Shown here one piece after another: positions 1-10,330 of a stretch of DNA of 64,000 nucleotides. The position numbers were made by a program, and so were the translations under genes. The stretch lies in NCBI GenBank assembly GCA_018105865.1, contig CM030862.1:186001-250000 (forward strand), read 5' to 3'. How positions within the stretch are numbered: the first letter of the stretch is position 1; each line of letters opens with the position of its first letter. Below the pieces are notes generated by a model. The model was not told the DNA's origin. It did not search any database and was given only the letters and a program-made list of their open reading frames with translations. Source of the DNA: Metaphire vulgaris (Eukaryota; Annelida; Clitellata; Crassiclitellata; Megascolecidae).

Positions 1-220
1 TGAAATTCGCGTCCGCTGTGACCGGCGTATTGAGCGCCTCTTCCGACGAAGTCGATCCGGATAAGCCGAGGCCGGGCAACAGGGCGACAGCGGCGGCGGC
101 GCTCATGAGACCTCCTGCGGCGGTGAAGTCGTCGAACGAAGAACGACCTTGAAAGACGTCGAAACTCAAGGTCATGTGATGATCTGCCATAGAAGCAGTC
201 TCTGCTATTTCCATGATCAT
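1..220 (-). CDS. N-terminal coding exon, possible Fos-like bZIP factor (partial)
   Basis: On the minus strand an open frame starts at an ATG at 220 (alternative in-frame ATGs at 214, 190 and 175), preceded by an in-frame stop, and runs off the window at base 1 after 73 codons. The peptide has an Ala-rich stretch and ends with LNTPVTADANF plus the first base (A) of the next codon. Fos proteins carry an 'ANF-Ile-Pro-Thr-Val-Thr' motif shortly after an acidic/Ser N-terminus, and this end could lead into it. The upstream DNA holds CArG-type and CRE motifs, as in c-fos promoters. The bZIP domain lies outside the window, so the identity is inference; any other nuclear or secreted protein with an Ala-rich N-terminus remains possible. 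Confidence 0.35.
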   Translation of the reverse strand, partial: MIMEIAETASMADHHMTLSFDVFQGRSSFDDFTAAGGLMSAAAAVALLPGLGLSGSTSSEEALNTPVTADANF

Positions 221-334
221 GTTGTCTCACTGGTTAATGGTGCGATTCAAGCGATTGACGGAATGCTTGTCATTTGCGTGACGATCACTGTCAGTGGCCG
301 GCCACTCTGTCACTCCCATCGCCTCATGCGTACT

Positions 335-684
335 GTATTTATGAATGGACAGTCAACCGGATATACGACCATTTATGGACTGACCAATCAGCGCCCACTT
401 GCCTCATGAATATGCAGTAGACGCAGCTTAGCCTCGACGCCATTCAAAGGAGTTAAAAAGCACGTTGACATTCGCAGATCAACGAATAAATTCATTTTGG
501 AGTTTTACATTAATATTCGTCGCTTGAGAACGCGCCAACGACCCTGACCAAGTGGCCTATCATAGACCCTCGGCAGACCAAATGGTCGACCCTTCGACCG
601 GAACATCTTTTGCCAAATACGTCGGTTGACAGGCGCCCGGCGCTGACGTCACAGCTGGCGCCACAGAAATTGTCTTATAAGGAA
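335..684 (-). promoter_or_regulatory. Putative SRE/CRE-type promoter of the left-edge gene
   Basis: Motifs seen upstream of the minus-strand ATG: a TATA-like CATAAATAC at 335-343, a perfect CArG box CC(A/T)6GG at 369-378 with an Ets-like ATCCGG just downstream on the minus strand, an inverted CCAAT box at 384-388, a consensus CRE TGACGTCA at 644-651, and a one-mismatch CArG (TCTTATAAGG) at 673-682 abutting GGAA. Serum-response elements pairing CArG with Ets sites, plus CREs, are typical of immediate-early genes such as c-fos. The function is inferred from motif content only. Confidence 0.35.
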
Positions 685-946
685 ATGGCTTCCGAACAAA
701 AAAACCACCTGTAGCGCCGCTCGTCCATTATTCAGCCGCCGAAGAGACAACCACCGGACGCCCACAGACAACAGAGCCTCTGTGGCCCAAGGCCCGGGGC
801 CCCAGGCCTGAGGCCCGGGGCCAACGCGGGCCGCAAGCTGCGCCGCCCGTCACAGCTTAGCGCAAAGCAACTGCGCTGAATAGCAAGAGGACAATATGTG
901 GATGGAGGACGAAACAAGACGAGACATTTTATATGGCTAACAAGAG

Positions 947-1003
<57 letters not shown>

Positions 1004-1827
1004 CCGTCAAAGGTCGACTCAACCAAGATCCATTCTACCAACCGGACTCAACTACAGAGACTCCACCGGGACTCAGTCGATGCCTATAATAGTTATTATG
1101 ACCGGTGACGAAAAAGAAGGGCCTGAGAGGCTGAGACGGCAGCAGAGGACGGGAACGAAGGCTTAGAGCCGCAGATGATCCCCCCTTCGGTCGGCCTAAG
1201 GCGGGTTCTAATAGACGAACGAACATATTATAGGAAGAAAACGCTTTTAATTACATTGGATCATATTCAACGACCACTGATACATTAAAATCCAACAAGT
1301 GGCTTTGATTGACAGCTGCGTTGACACATCATTAAATTTTATCTCATATTTTATCATGTGCGTGTGTGTGTGTGTGCGTGTGTTTACCGATATAATTTCA
1401 GTCTAGATGTTAACTAGTTCATTTGATTTTGATCAGATTGAACATCATCGAAGAAAGGAGCACAATGAACTCTGATGTCAAAATTAGTTCAGACAATGAC
1501 GTCAGTACTCACGCCTACTCAGAAGAATTCGAAAAAAAGATTCTGAAAAGCAGAAAGCGATTAATTCTCGATTAATTCTAAATCCAACAAAAAATATGTT
1601 TATAGATAAACGGAAGTTTTCCACCGAAATGTCTTACCCAGGGGGGCGTATTATTCTGCCATCACAATTGGGGGAATAGAATAATTTTTTAAAAGTATAT
1701 CCACCCATAAATATGAACGGATGTAATATGTAGAAGTTAGAACGTAGACAGATATGGATAAAATATAAGAATATTAAAAGCAAAACGTACAGAAGCAAAC
1801 ATGGTATATCTTCTCATTAAGCTAAAT

Positions 1828-1938
1828 CGGTACTTGTTAGTTATCTGCTACCATTTGCCAACCGGGTTAGGGTGAGGGTGAGGGTTAGGGTTACCCTAAT
1901 CCGGTTGGCAAATGGTAGCAGATAACTAACGAGTACCG
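1828..1938. repeat. Foldback repeat with telomere-like loop
   Basis: Two 38-bp arms (1828-1865 and 1901-1938) are reverse complements with one mismatch. The 35-bp loop is made of TTAGGG-like and GTGAGGG-like units, ending in the complementary ACCCTAA. This could be a miniature foldback element that captured telomeric DNA, or a healed break. No flanking duplication was recognised. Confidence 0.8.
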
Positions 1939-2142
1939 CTAAATCTAATGTCCAATATTATGCGTCGAACAAAATGCATTGCTAGTGATAGTGCAGCTAT
2001 TTTGCTGCTTGTGGTGCATGAGGTCTCATCCTTAGTTCTGTCAATTGCCTCGTTTAAATTTAGTCAACAACACATTGGGAGAAGATAAATGATACTATAT
2101 CCCCTTCACTAAAAGCGTCAATGTCATGCTGTTTGTCAGTTG

Positions 2143-3824
2143 TCATTTCTGATGAAACGTGTTTTTGTTTTTCGTTCGTTTCTCTTTCTCTTCCCTTCTC
2201 TTCAGTTCCTCTCTTCTCTCTTCTTTCCTCAGAGACACGAGAATCTGTCCGTACGGATTCTCCGTCGTCGTCGTCTTGGCCGGCCGAGGGGGAGGCGCCT
2301 GACTCCCCCCTGACCCCCTTAGGCTGATCCGACTGTAGGTGGCGTGACAGAAGTCAGGGTCAGGATCATCGACTGAAGCGTACAGTTGGTCATGAGCGTC
2401 GTTGTAACGACCGCTCCCTTCGAGCGACCTCAGCTGCGACAGAACTTCCGATATCCTTGGCTGTCCTTTGTCGACGCCCGTCGTCGCCCCCTCCTTCTCC
2501 TCCTTCTCCTCCTCCTCCTCCTCCAGGTGATTCATCCGTGCGGGTGATTCAGTCATCTGACCTTGACCTTCGTCTTTCTTGTCCCTCTTCGTTTTCGGTG
2601 AACTTTTGTTTGAAGATGACGTCATTCCAAAGTGACCATTTGCGCCGTTGAGTGGGGGATAAATTCTCGGTGGAATCGGAGGCTGACCTTTGACCCCGCC
2701 GGTGCAGCTGCCCTCCTCACCCTCCGGAGGTAGGGTGGTGGCGGCGGAGGAGGCGCAGCTGCTGTTGTCTGATGGGGAGGATGATTTGAGCGACCTGATT
2801 CTCAGTTGGATGTCTTCGAACAGTCTCTGTCCGTCGTGGGTTTTGAGGATAAACAGACCCTGGCCTGACCCTGACCTTTGACCTCCTTCGATCGAAAAAC
2901 TTCGGTCGCTGTAACCGAACCTTCTCACGTGACTACAAAGAGAGAATTCAGAGAATTTCTAATTCCACAAATCACGAATATTTTTGAAGTCCAAACCGAG
3001 GATGGAAAGAAAGAGAAAGAGACGATGAACCAAAAGAGTCTTTGAACCCAATCGGGACTTAATTGGCTACCAAAGAACGATGATGACGACGACGATGATG
3101 ATGATGACGACGACGATGTCATGCATTGAAAATGTAAAGGTCGACAGAATTTTCTGCTCGTTTTCTGTCTCCTAGGAGACGATCTCGCTGACAGTGGCGT
3201 AGCCAGGGCTCCAGAATGTGGGTGGGCGCCTTCATTTATACAGTCATACATTTATGACGTCATCTTGAGCGGAGCCTACCCTAACTCCCTACCCCCGACC
3301 ACCATATCACTACCAACTGCTGGCAAAATGTTTCAACTGCCTTTCTACAAATCACCCGATCAGCCTAGGGCAGCATATGGGGGATTGGGGGGGTGGCCGG
3401 TCTCCCTGCGCCCCTCGTGACAACGCTAATGACGATTGGCCACGTGATAGCAGCGACCTGACAGACGCATTAAACCGATCAAGGTGTGCGTCTACCTGTA
3501 GTGCCAGGTGAGAACAGTGGTTGAATCCGTTGGATCCAAGAGACTGAGATGCTGACGACTGATGACCAGACGATAACACCCAAAGAGTCCCTGACGACTC
3601 GAAGCTTTTGTCTCCTCAACTTCAGCATCAAACGTCATCGTATCTGTTTATCATCATCATCATCATTATCATCATCATCCCTAATGCATGTAGCATTCTT
3701 CTACATTCAACAGATCAGAAGCATTTACGCCACAATTGCAAAATGCACAGCAAATCAAAACAGGACTGAGTCTCTGTCTGTCTGTCTGTTTGTCTCTCCC
3801 TCTGCCCGTCTCTGTCTCTGTCTG

Positions 3825-3901
<77 letters not shown>

Positions 3902-4390
3902 GTCCTTATACTAACCGCAGCCGGTGGAAGCATGAGCCGTGTGGAGCGACGGAGTATAGATAGGCTCAGCGTTGTCGCCGTTGTCCCTTGATGAGACCTT
4001 CGTCTTTCCTCCTTCTGACGACGGCGTCTTCGTCGTCTTCAGCGCCGCCTCCAGCTGCCTCATCCACTCGTCGACGGAGTCTTCGTCGTCGTCGTCGCCG
4101 CAGCGCAGTAGAATCGGTTTCTTCTGACGGAGGGGATACAGCGCCAGCGTCGTCCTCGCCGGCCCCGGAGGGGGCTGCGACTGCCTCTGCCGTCCACAGG
4201 TCGATCCGTCGTCGTCGTCGGTCGATGGAGGGCAGAGTAGACGCTCCACCCGCGAGATCTCTTCGAGGAAGATTCCATTTCTGAGACCGGAGTTGGACTC
4301 GGAGCAGCGGCGACTGTCGAACCAGTCCAGTCGGGCCTCGTTCTTAGCAGAAGATCCGTACAGAACGAAGTACAACCTCTCCCAACCATC
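2143..4390 (-). CDS. DOK-family docking protein (PH + PTB adaptor), 5' end missing
   Basis: Three minus-strand exons join in phase: 4390-3916, 3643-3496 and 2932-2143 (stop at 2143), giving 470 residues. Exon 1 carries the C-terminal part of a PH domain (DGWERLYFVLYGS at its start; a final helix around DEWMRQLEAAL) and a tyrosine in AEPIYT. Exons 2 and 3 form a PTB domain, from FDAEVEETKASSRQ through LTWHYSHVRRFGYSD to the FSIEGGQRSGSGQG strand. The tail has tyrosines in IYPPL, LYASV, TYSRI and PYGQI contexts, a poly-Glu run and a proline-rich PPPRP motif. DOK proteins sit beneath tyrosine-kinase receptors at the membrane, and their phosphotyrosines recruit SH2 proteins such as RasGAP. The exon(s) coding the first PH strands were not found upstream. 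The subfamily is not resolved; IRS/FRS proteins are less likely because of the PH-PTB pattern and the RRFG match. Confidence 0.85.
3079..3900. repeat. Simple repeats inside the DOK gene introns
   Basis: The DOK introns hold an imperfect (GAT/GAC)n tract near 3079-3117, an (ATC)n tract at about 3651-3679, a (CTGT)n run from 3775 and a pure (CT)n run up to about 3897. The last lies immediately beside the donor site of the PH exon. Confidence 0.8.
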
Positions 4391-5565
4391 CTTAAGACAA
4401 CAAAGACAACATATAAAGTAATAGGAAAACGAATGACTCCCTGCATGTGACCAGAAGAGGTCTATTGAGATTCACATTATATCCTATAACACTGTTTCCC
4501 TTTGTAGCACAGTCACTTCGGCGAATGCCAATGTCAAGAATGATCCCCCATGGGGGGGGGGTCTGGAGTAGGGGGAGACGATGGGGTGCATTCATGGATA
4601 AGTCTTAAATTGTGAAATTATGATAAAGTAAAATTACTAAAAAAGTAACAATTAGACGTATAATAACAATACACTATATAATTATTGTACCAAGTTAAAT
4701 ATGAATTTATATTAGAATCCGACGAAGGTTCTTGTAGCGCTAAATAGTTTAAATTAGTCCAATTGACAGTCTTGTACAGTCAGTGGCGGCTCTAGGATTT
4801 GGCAAGTGGGGGGGCGTTGGGGTGGCAACTTCTAATCATGGGGGGGGCAACCATTTGTTGTTTAATGTATGTAGCATTAAGTATAGAGTCCCAACTGGGG
4901 GGCCACTGGGGAGGGGCAGGCTCTCAATAGGGGCACGGGCCCCCTCTGGCCCCGCGGTGGAGCCGCCACTGTGTACAGTAATTTATGTTCCTTTCGTCAC
5001 ATGACTGTTTTGCACCCCTGGAAAATTTTCTGTGGACGCCCATGTGATCCTCACTACAAGCGCTACTTCAATTGGAAAATGAGCTTTCGTCTTAATAGAG
5101 AGAGAACCAGCAGTGCTCAGTGTCATAACTTCTTCTAATTAGAGGCGAATGGCGATGTTCCCTTGGCCCCGTGACCCCATTGGTCCCGTGGTCCATTTGG
5201 AGGCTTTTTGATCGCTTCTTTTGATCTGATGGACAACCGAAGCTCTCCTAGATTCGGGACAGAAGCCCAGGCACCCGCAAATTCCGCAAATGCATGCAGG
5301 GGAAACAGAGCCTATCCCAGGGGAAAGCCGACCTTGGAGGAAGAAGCACGATTACTTATTCTGACGGGGAGAGGGGGAGTAACATACTGTAGGTGAGTCT
5401 GAGTAACATAGGCCCTACTGTAGGTGTAGGTCATGCCTATAGAGAAGCAACGGATGACTTACTAATACGTTTACTTACGGACTCAGTTCGTGGTCCCAGA
5501 CGATCAAGATATCCTTTCTTCAGAATCGTTTCTTCGTTCGATACCATCGTTCGTCGCTCGCTGTC

Positions 5566-5596
<31 letters not shown>

Positions 5597-5964
5597 CTGT
5601 CTCTGTCTCTCTCTCTCATGAGATCACTAGGAGCAGAGCACGTATTGTTATCATTTCCGATGAAATGTCTTTTATGTTGAGGCGATGAATTCGCGTCTGA
5701 TGGAGCGACGGAGTCCAGTTGACGAAGACGCAGATTTCGTCTTCGATTTATCAAAAGAAAAGCGGAATTTCGTTCATCGACCTCACCTTAACCCGCACCT
5801 TTCGGCCAATTGAACAGCGCTAGGTCAGGTGACAGTTTCAAACAAACCGATCTCTCTTATTTTCTTCAATCTTCTTTTTCTAGTTTTTCTTTTTTAAACT
5901 CTCTTTTTGCCCCCCCGGCCTACAACGATAACAGCGTCCCGAAAGCAGCGTCACGCCAACATCC

Positions 5965-6002
<38 letters not shown>

Positions 6003-6155
6003 GTCTCTGTGTCTCTCTCTGTCTCTCTTTGTCTCTCTCTGTCTCTGTCTGTCTCTCTCTCTCTCTTTCTCTCTCTGTCTCTCTCTGTCTCTCTGTCTCT
6101 GTCTCTGTCTCTGTCTCTGTCTGTCTGTCTCTCTCTCTCTCTTTCTCTCTCTGTC

Positions 6156-6203
<48 letters not shown>

Positions 6204-6956
6204 TTGTTTCTTTATCTGTCTGAATTAAGATAAATAGTGATCGCGTGACCAGAGTTGACGGCTGCGTCTGGTAAATTAGGTAGCCTGGCCTCGTTTGGCC
6301 CATAAGCGAAACTTTACTATTTGAGTTCTTCCTTGTTTTCCTACAGAAGATTCGACACTCATTTGCGCCTCTGTTCAACATTGACCTTTGCATTAGATGC
6401 AAATGAGGCGGACTAGCGCATGCGCACAGCGCCTCTTTCGGTTAACGAAGGAGCATCCGGTAGAGTCAGAAACAAGAACAAGACCAAGAGCGCAAACAAG
6501 TTTCCAGAGTTTCTGACTTTCTGTGGGTCATGAATATCTAGCATCAGGGCTCTGGACGAGAATGTGCCAAAAGAAACCGACCGGGAAGGGAGGGCGAGGG
6601 ACCGGTCAGAGAGGGCGAGGGACCGGGCAGGGAGGGCGAGGGACCGGTTTATTGGATTGGCACTTTGAATGATCGAATGAGGACGAGTGAAGTGCGTGAA
6701 TGAAGAAGATGAAGCGCCAAGGGACGAAGAGTCTCAGAAGAAACTGGTTAAAACTCTCGAAGCAAAACGCTTGACGAGTGAAACTTTGAATAACTTCGAT
6801 TCAACGGAAAATAGAATCTAGCATTTGCAATTATGAAGTTTTCAGAAATCAGCAAAACTGCCAAAAAGTTTAAAACGTCAATTAACGCTTTATCTACGTC
6901 ATCAGTCGTCAAATCAAGAGGACGAAACGAAGACACTTTGCGCGGCTGTCGATGGC
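4391..6956. other. Gene-poor interval with MITE and SSRs
   Basis: No supportable exon was found; the missing first exon(s) of the DOK gene may lie here. Contents: a hAT-type MITE (4781-4971), (CTGT)n at about 5562-5592, a 240-bp compound (CTGT)n/(CT)n tract at 5962-6201, and three tandem copies of a roughly 24-bp G-rich unit (core GGGAGGGCGAGGGACCGG) at about 6585-6650. The long Leu/Ser or Arg/Glu open frames across 5.8-6.4 kb are repeat translations. Confidence 0.6.
4781..4971. mobile_element. hAT-type MITE, CAGTGGCGGCTC family, 191 bp
   Basis: The terminal inverted repeats are CAGTGGCGGCTCTAGG on the left and its near-complement ending GGAGCCGCCACTG on the right. The 8-bp sequence TGTACAGT is directly repeated on both sides (4773-4780 and 4972-4979). 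An inverted copy of the same family lies at 47807-47994. Eight-base duplications and short inverted ends are hallmarks of hAT elements; no transposase is encoded. Confidence 0.88.
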
Positions 6957-7546
6957 CTAAGACTCATTCGACTGGTTCTCTGTCTCTGCATCCACATGCA
7001 CAGAATTCGAATCAGCTGAGGTGGAAGTGGGTGGAAGTGCTTTTCCTCTCCCGTCGTTCCTCTCCATGTCACCTGCAGCGGAGGTAACTTCCTGCAGAGC
7101 CTCGGTGTCAAATTCCAGGACGGCTTCTTTGAGAGTCGACAGGTCAGGGGAGGTGATGTTGCGACAGGAGAAGACGAACGAAGGATCTCTGATGAGAGAT
7201 CTCAGCTTAGAGTCGAGAAGGTCTCTCTGTCTCTCGTCTTCGTCGCCTTCCTCTTCGACGGTCGGTCGGTCGGGGCGTTCGACCGCCGTCCGCTTCATTT
7301 TTCCCATTTGGAATTCAATCGACGCGTCCGGATGTTGACCAACGTCCTGCTGCTGCTGCTGCTGCTGATGATGATGATGATCCTTAGGAGGAGGAGCCGA
7401 TGGAGAGAGACTGAAGCGACGCGGGGTCTTCCTCGGTCCCAGCTTAGAAAGCTTTCTTGAATTCTGACGAACAATTGACTCCAGTCTATTCACCGAATGA
7501 GTCAGTTGAGTCAATGCGCTGCTCAGACTCTCTCCTTCGTCGCCAG
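6957..7546 (-). CDS. Terminal coding exon of an unidentified protein
   Basis: A minus-strand frame is open from about 7625 to a TAG stop at 6957; the exon start is uncertain, with a possible acceptor near 7547. The roughly 190 residues start with a heptad-like stretch (LTHSVNRLESIVRQNSRKL), followed by a basic Ser/Pro linker, a His-Gln run coded by a trinucleotide repeat, then an acidic and polar tail rich in Glu, Asp, Ser and Thr. Such an arrangement suits the cytoplasmic tail of a channel, receptor or scaffold, but no domain is recognisable. It could be the last exon of an otherwise unseen gene. Confidence 0.4.
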
Positions 7547-7650
7547 GTGACGCTCGTTGCTTAGAAACACGGTTCGTGACGTCATCGCTTCTTTTAAAGC
7601 GAAGTTTTGAACCACGTGATCGCTTCTAAATAACAGAACGTTCATTTAAA

Positions 7651-8313
7651 AAGAAGAAGAAGAAGAAGAAGAAGAAGAAGAAGAAGAAGAAGAAGAAGAA
7701 GAAGAAGAAGAAGAAGAAGAAGAAGAAGAAGAAGACATCCAATTGGCATTTAGGTTTGCCACCAAAAGAAGTGATTTTAAAAAGAAATGTCTTATAGGAA
7801 GAATTGACTCATCTCAGAAGCACGAAGGTCATAATATGCCCAGAGTGTAGTTTAATAATTTCTCACTGAACATCAGAGACCTGTCGATCTGTTTTTTCGG
7901 CATCATAAAAATTAGTTTATTATGGTTTTCATTCGGAAAAACAGCTCAGTCTGCATAACTCTGCCTTCTGACAGATCACGAGGTCAGGAGATGTCATTTG
8001 AACATTCGTGTCACGAATTCGTCATGAGAACTGTCAAGAGGAGCACAATGTCCCTATAGGCCTATATATGCCATGGCATTCGCTTCCATTTAGGATTAAA
8101 CACTTCCTTCTCTTATTTAACTGATGCCTCTTAGTGTTAGCATAGGTTCCAGTTGAAATGTCAACGCATTTCTCATTTGTTCCTAATTTCTGATGACTAA
8201 TGTTTTTATTGAATTTGTCTGAACTTTGCGTCGTCATTGCGTCTATTAATATCTTCTGTTCTGCATCGAATCTGTCGTCTGCCGTGTTTCTAACATCCGT
8301 TGTAATCATCTGC

Positions 8314-8399
<86 letters not shown>

Positions 8400-8631
8400 C
8401 AGCACTGTCCTAGTCGCTGTTCGAATACTCACGACTACTTTTCGTCCAGATGAAGAAGTCTCTTTTCCGCTGCTGGAGTTTGAAGAGGAAGAAGAAGAGG
8501 AGGAGGAGGAAGAAGAGGAAATCGCAGAATACGAATGAGTGTTGCCTTTACAAGAATACGAAATAAAATCCACATTATTATACTGTTATCTCATAGCGCA
8601 GTTCATAGCTCCCCCTTGAAGAGAACAACCA

Positions 8632-8686
<55 letters not shown>

Positions 8687-8690
8687 TGTG
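7651..8690. repeat. SSR-rich stretch between two minus-strand genes
   Basis: This stretch holds (GAA)n at about 7651-7735, (CT)n at 8317-8354 running directly into (AT)n at 8355-8396, a GAA/GAG-rich block at 8478-8520 and (GA)n at 8634-8683. The Tyr-Ile and poly-Ser open frames here come from these repeats. No gene is seen. Confidence 0.8.
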
Positions 8691-8722
8691 TGATCGTCGT
8701 GAACTCTCTTCTTGACCTTCTG

Positions 8723-9161
8723 CTACTCACTGGCGGTGCCATTGCAGGCGTGTAGACAGTACATGGTTGAGTTGAAGTTATTTGCATTTCCTCCGCATCC
8801 AGAGTAGACAAACGTCTCACAGTGCTGTGTCTTGCGATTGAAGAACCAGCGAAGAACCTGAGAAGAACAGGTGCCCTCGTCCACCTCCAGAGAACACTTG
8901 CCCGGTTTCTGGTCGCCAGACGCCAACGCTACACAACCACGCAGACGAAGACAGTGACAAGCAGACATACAGCGAGACACACTCACACGCCGCACATCGG
9001 CGCTTCTTAGCTCATTCTGATCACGTGACTCTTAGGTAGAAATAGCTAACGATTAAAATAAGTTTATCACCTAAGAGCACGAAGGAGAGGAAGAAGGAAA
9101 CTGAAGATGCTGCTGCCGCTGCTGCAGGTGAAGACAGCGGCCATTTTCCTCTGTTCTTCAT
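8723..9161 (-). CDS. Small secreted single-Kunitz-domain protein
   Basis: Two minus-strand exons, 9161-9071 and 8928-8723, give 98 residues. Exon 1 codes a signal peptide (MKNRGKWPL start, Ala-rich n-region, then a hydrophobic SVSFFLSFVLL core). Exon 2 codes one Kunitz/BPTI domain with six cysteines spaced 8-15-7-12-3, exactly the family pattern, with the FFN and GCGGN motifs. The residue after the second Cys, which sets protease specificity (P1), is Ser rather than the Lys/Arg of trypsin inhibitors, so the target is unclear. The intron is phase 1, as is usual for Kunitz exons. The ORF ends NGTASE-stop at 8723, but a GTGAGT donor overlaps the last codons (8730), so a further exon is possible. 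An upstream in-frame ATG at 9209 would lengthen the N-terminus. Confidence 0.85.
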
Positions 9162-9597
9162 CTTCAACTTCTTGTTCTCAGATATTCTTTTGAAAATCTT
9201 CAAAGACATCAGTGACAGAGATCGTCAAGTGAAATAATTCATTCCACACTAGCATTGGCTGGCACTCGGCCTATTCACGATGTCAGCATCATGTGAGTTG
9301 CTGTGTGACATGAACAGAAAATTATTACAGCTTGACTTTATTTAGTTTCTACTTTCGAATGCAATGGCCTGTGCTACTATGTACCGTGTAACTTGACTAC
9401 ATTATGAAATTAAGACAGATTTTCAGGATGATTTTTGTCCAGCTATAGTGCTAGTGCTGTAAATCTATAGCTCCTCTTCTTCTGTTTCTTTTTCCACAGT
9501 CTGTCTGGCTGCTTCCCCATCTCCACTCTGACTGATCTCTGGAATTGACCTTGTCCGGCTGACCACGAAGCTTCGACTATAGCTATTTCAACGGTAG

Positions 9598-9684
9598 ATT
9601 AAGCGCCTATGTACAAGCAGCCTCTGTACGGCACCTGCTTTCGAAAGCGCTATAGAAATTCACGAGATTTTACTTACTTACTCG
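9598..9684 (+). mobile_element. Truncated LINE/SINE 3' end
   Basis: The segment matches the extreme 3' end of the CR1/L2 elements at 22.6 and 56.7 kb: an AGCGCCTA..AAGCAGC block, GCGCTATAGAAATT, CACGAGATTTTAC and a TTAC-type tail. It is in the plus orientation and lacks coding sequence. Either a severely 5'-truncated LINE or a SINE that borrows the LINE tail would look like this. Confidence 0.65.
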
Positions 9685-9753
9685 TCATCAGCCATTGTCA
9701 TTACGAATAGACGCCTAATAGCTAAATCTGAAATCTACAAAGTCACCCGTTAC

Positions 9754-9832
9754 CTGTCTTCTGCTGTCGTCGTCGTCGTCTTTCGCCTTCTTCTCTGATC
9801 GAGTACTTCGACTGGCGCTCGTCTATATATAG
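9754..9832 (-). promoter_or_regulatory. Candidate TATA box and 5' UTR exon of the Kunitz gene
   Basis: A palindromic TATA element CTATATATAG lies at 9823-9832. About 70 bases downstream on the minus strand is a good splice donor (GACAG|GTAACG, exon edge at 9754). A non-coding first exon of about 40 bases spliced to the signal-peptide exon would fit. Because the TATA sequence is palindromic, it could equally serve a plus-strand transcript. Confidence 0.3.
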
Positions 9833-10295
9833 GTCGTCAGGCGAATGTACTCAGTATACATACAGCACCACGCTGTCGTCTTTTAGTATTCAGAGTCGAA
9901 GACGCCATTCCGTGAGAAATTGCCGTCAGCAAAAATCGTAAAAAAAGAGAAAGCCCACTTTGAATTTCGCTCACGACATAACTGTATTACGGTCGCACAG
10001 CAGTCGCCGTGAGCCGAAGCAAAGAGACGGAATTAGCATCTGGGGTCCAGATGATACTGCTTCTTTAAAATGGGCAGATCGCCTTATTTCATAGCTTAAA
10101 TTATGGCATCCACTGACCATCTTTGCTGTTCGTCTTTGCACTTCCTGAAAGCTCTACAGCTTTCTTCAAAACTGGAGTTCATGCATCTGTCCATGCCTGA
10201 ACACGTGAATAAGCTGGTGCACTGCGTCAAGCTTAGGACAGCGCTATAGAACTTTAGAACTTTCGTCTACTTACTAATTACTTCTAGATGAGGCC

Positions 10296-10330
<35 letters not shown>

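Larger units (their letters stand above)
221..2142. other. Intergenic region with simple repeats
   Basis: Beyond the promoter motifs this stretch holds a long (CT)n tract at about 948-1000, a (GT)n tract at 1357-1382 and a foldback repeat at 1828-1938 (listed separately). The open frames crossing the (CT)n tract are repeat translations. I see no supportable gene. Confidence 0.6.

Noticed and set aside
4060..4446. Alternative 128-codon minus-strand frame across the DOK PH exon
   Set aside because: Out of frame with the PH/PTB translation; the PH match and phase-compatible splices support the other frame.
5810..6402. Long Ser/Leu/Cys or Arg/Glu/Asp open frames on both strands
   Set aside because: They are translations of a compound (CTGT)n/(CT)n microsatellite, open in several frames at once.
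8034..8573. 179-codon minus-strand frame with poly-Ser and Tyr-Ile runs
   Set aside because: It is driven by (GAA/GAG)n, (AT)n and (CT)n tracts, with no splice sites or non-repeat core.
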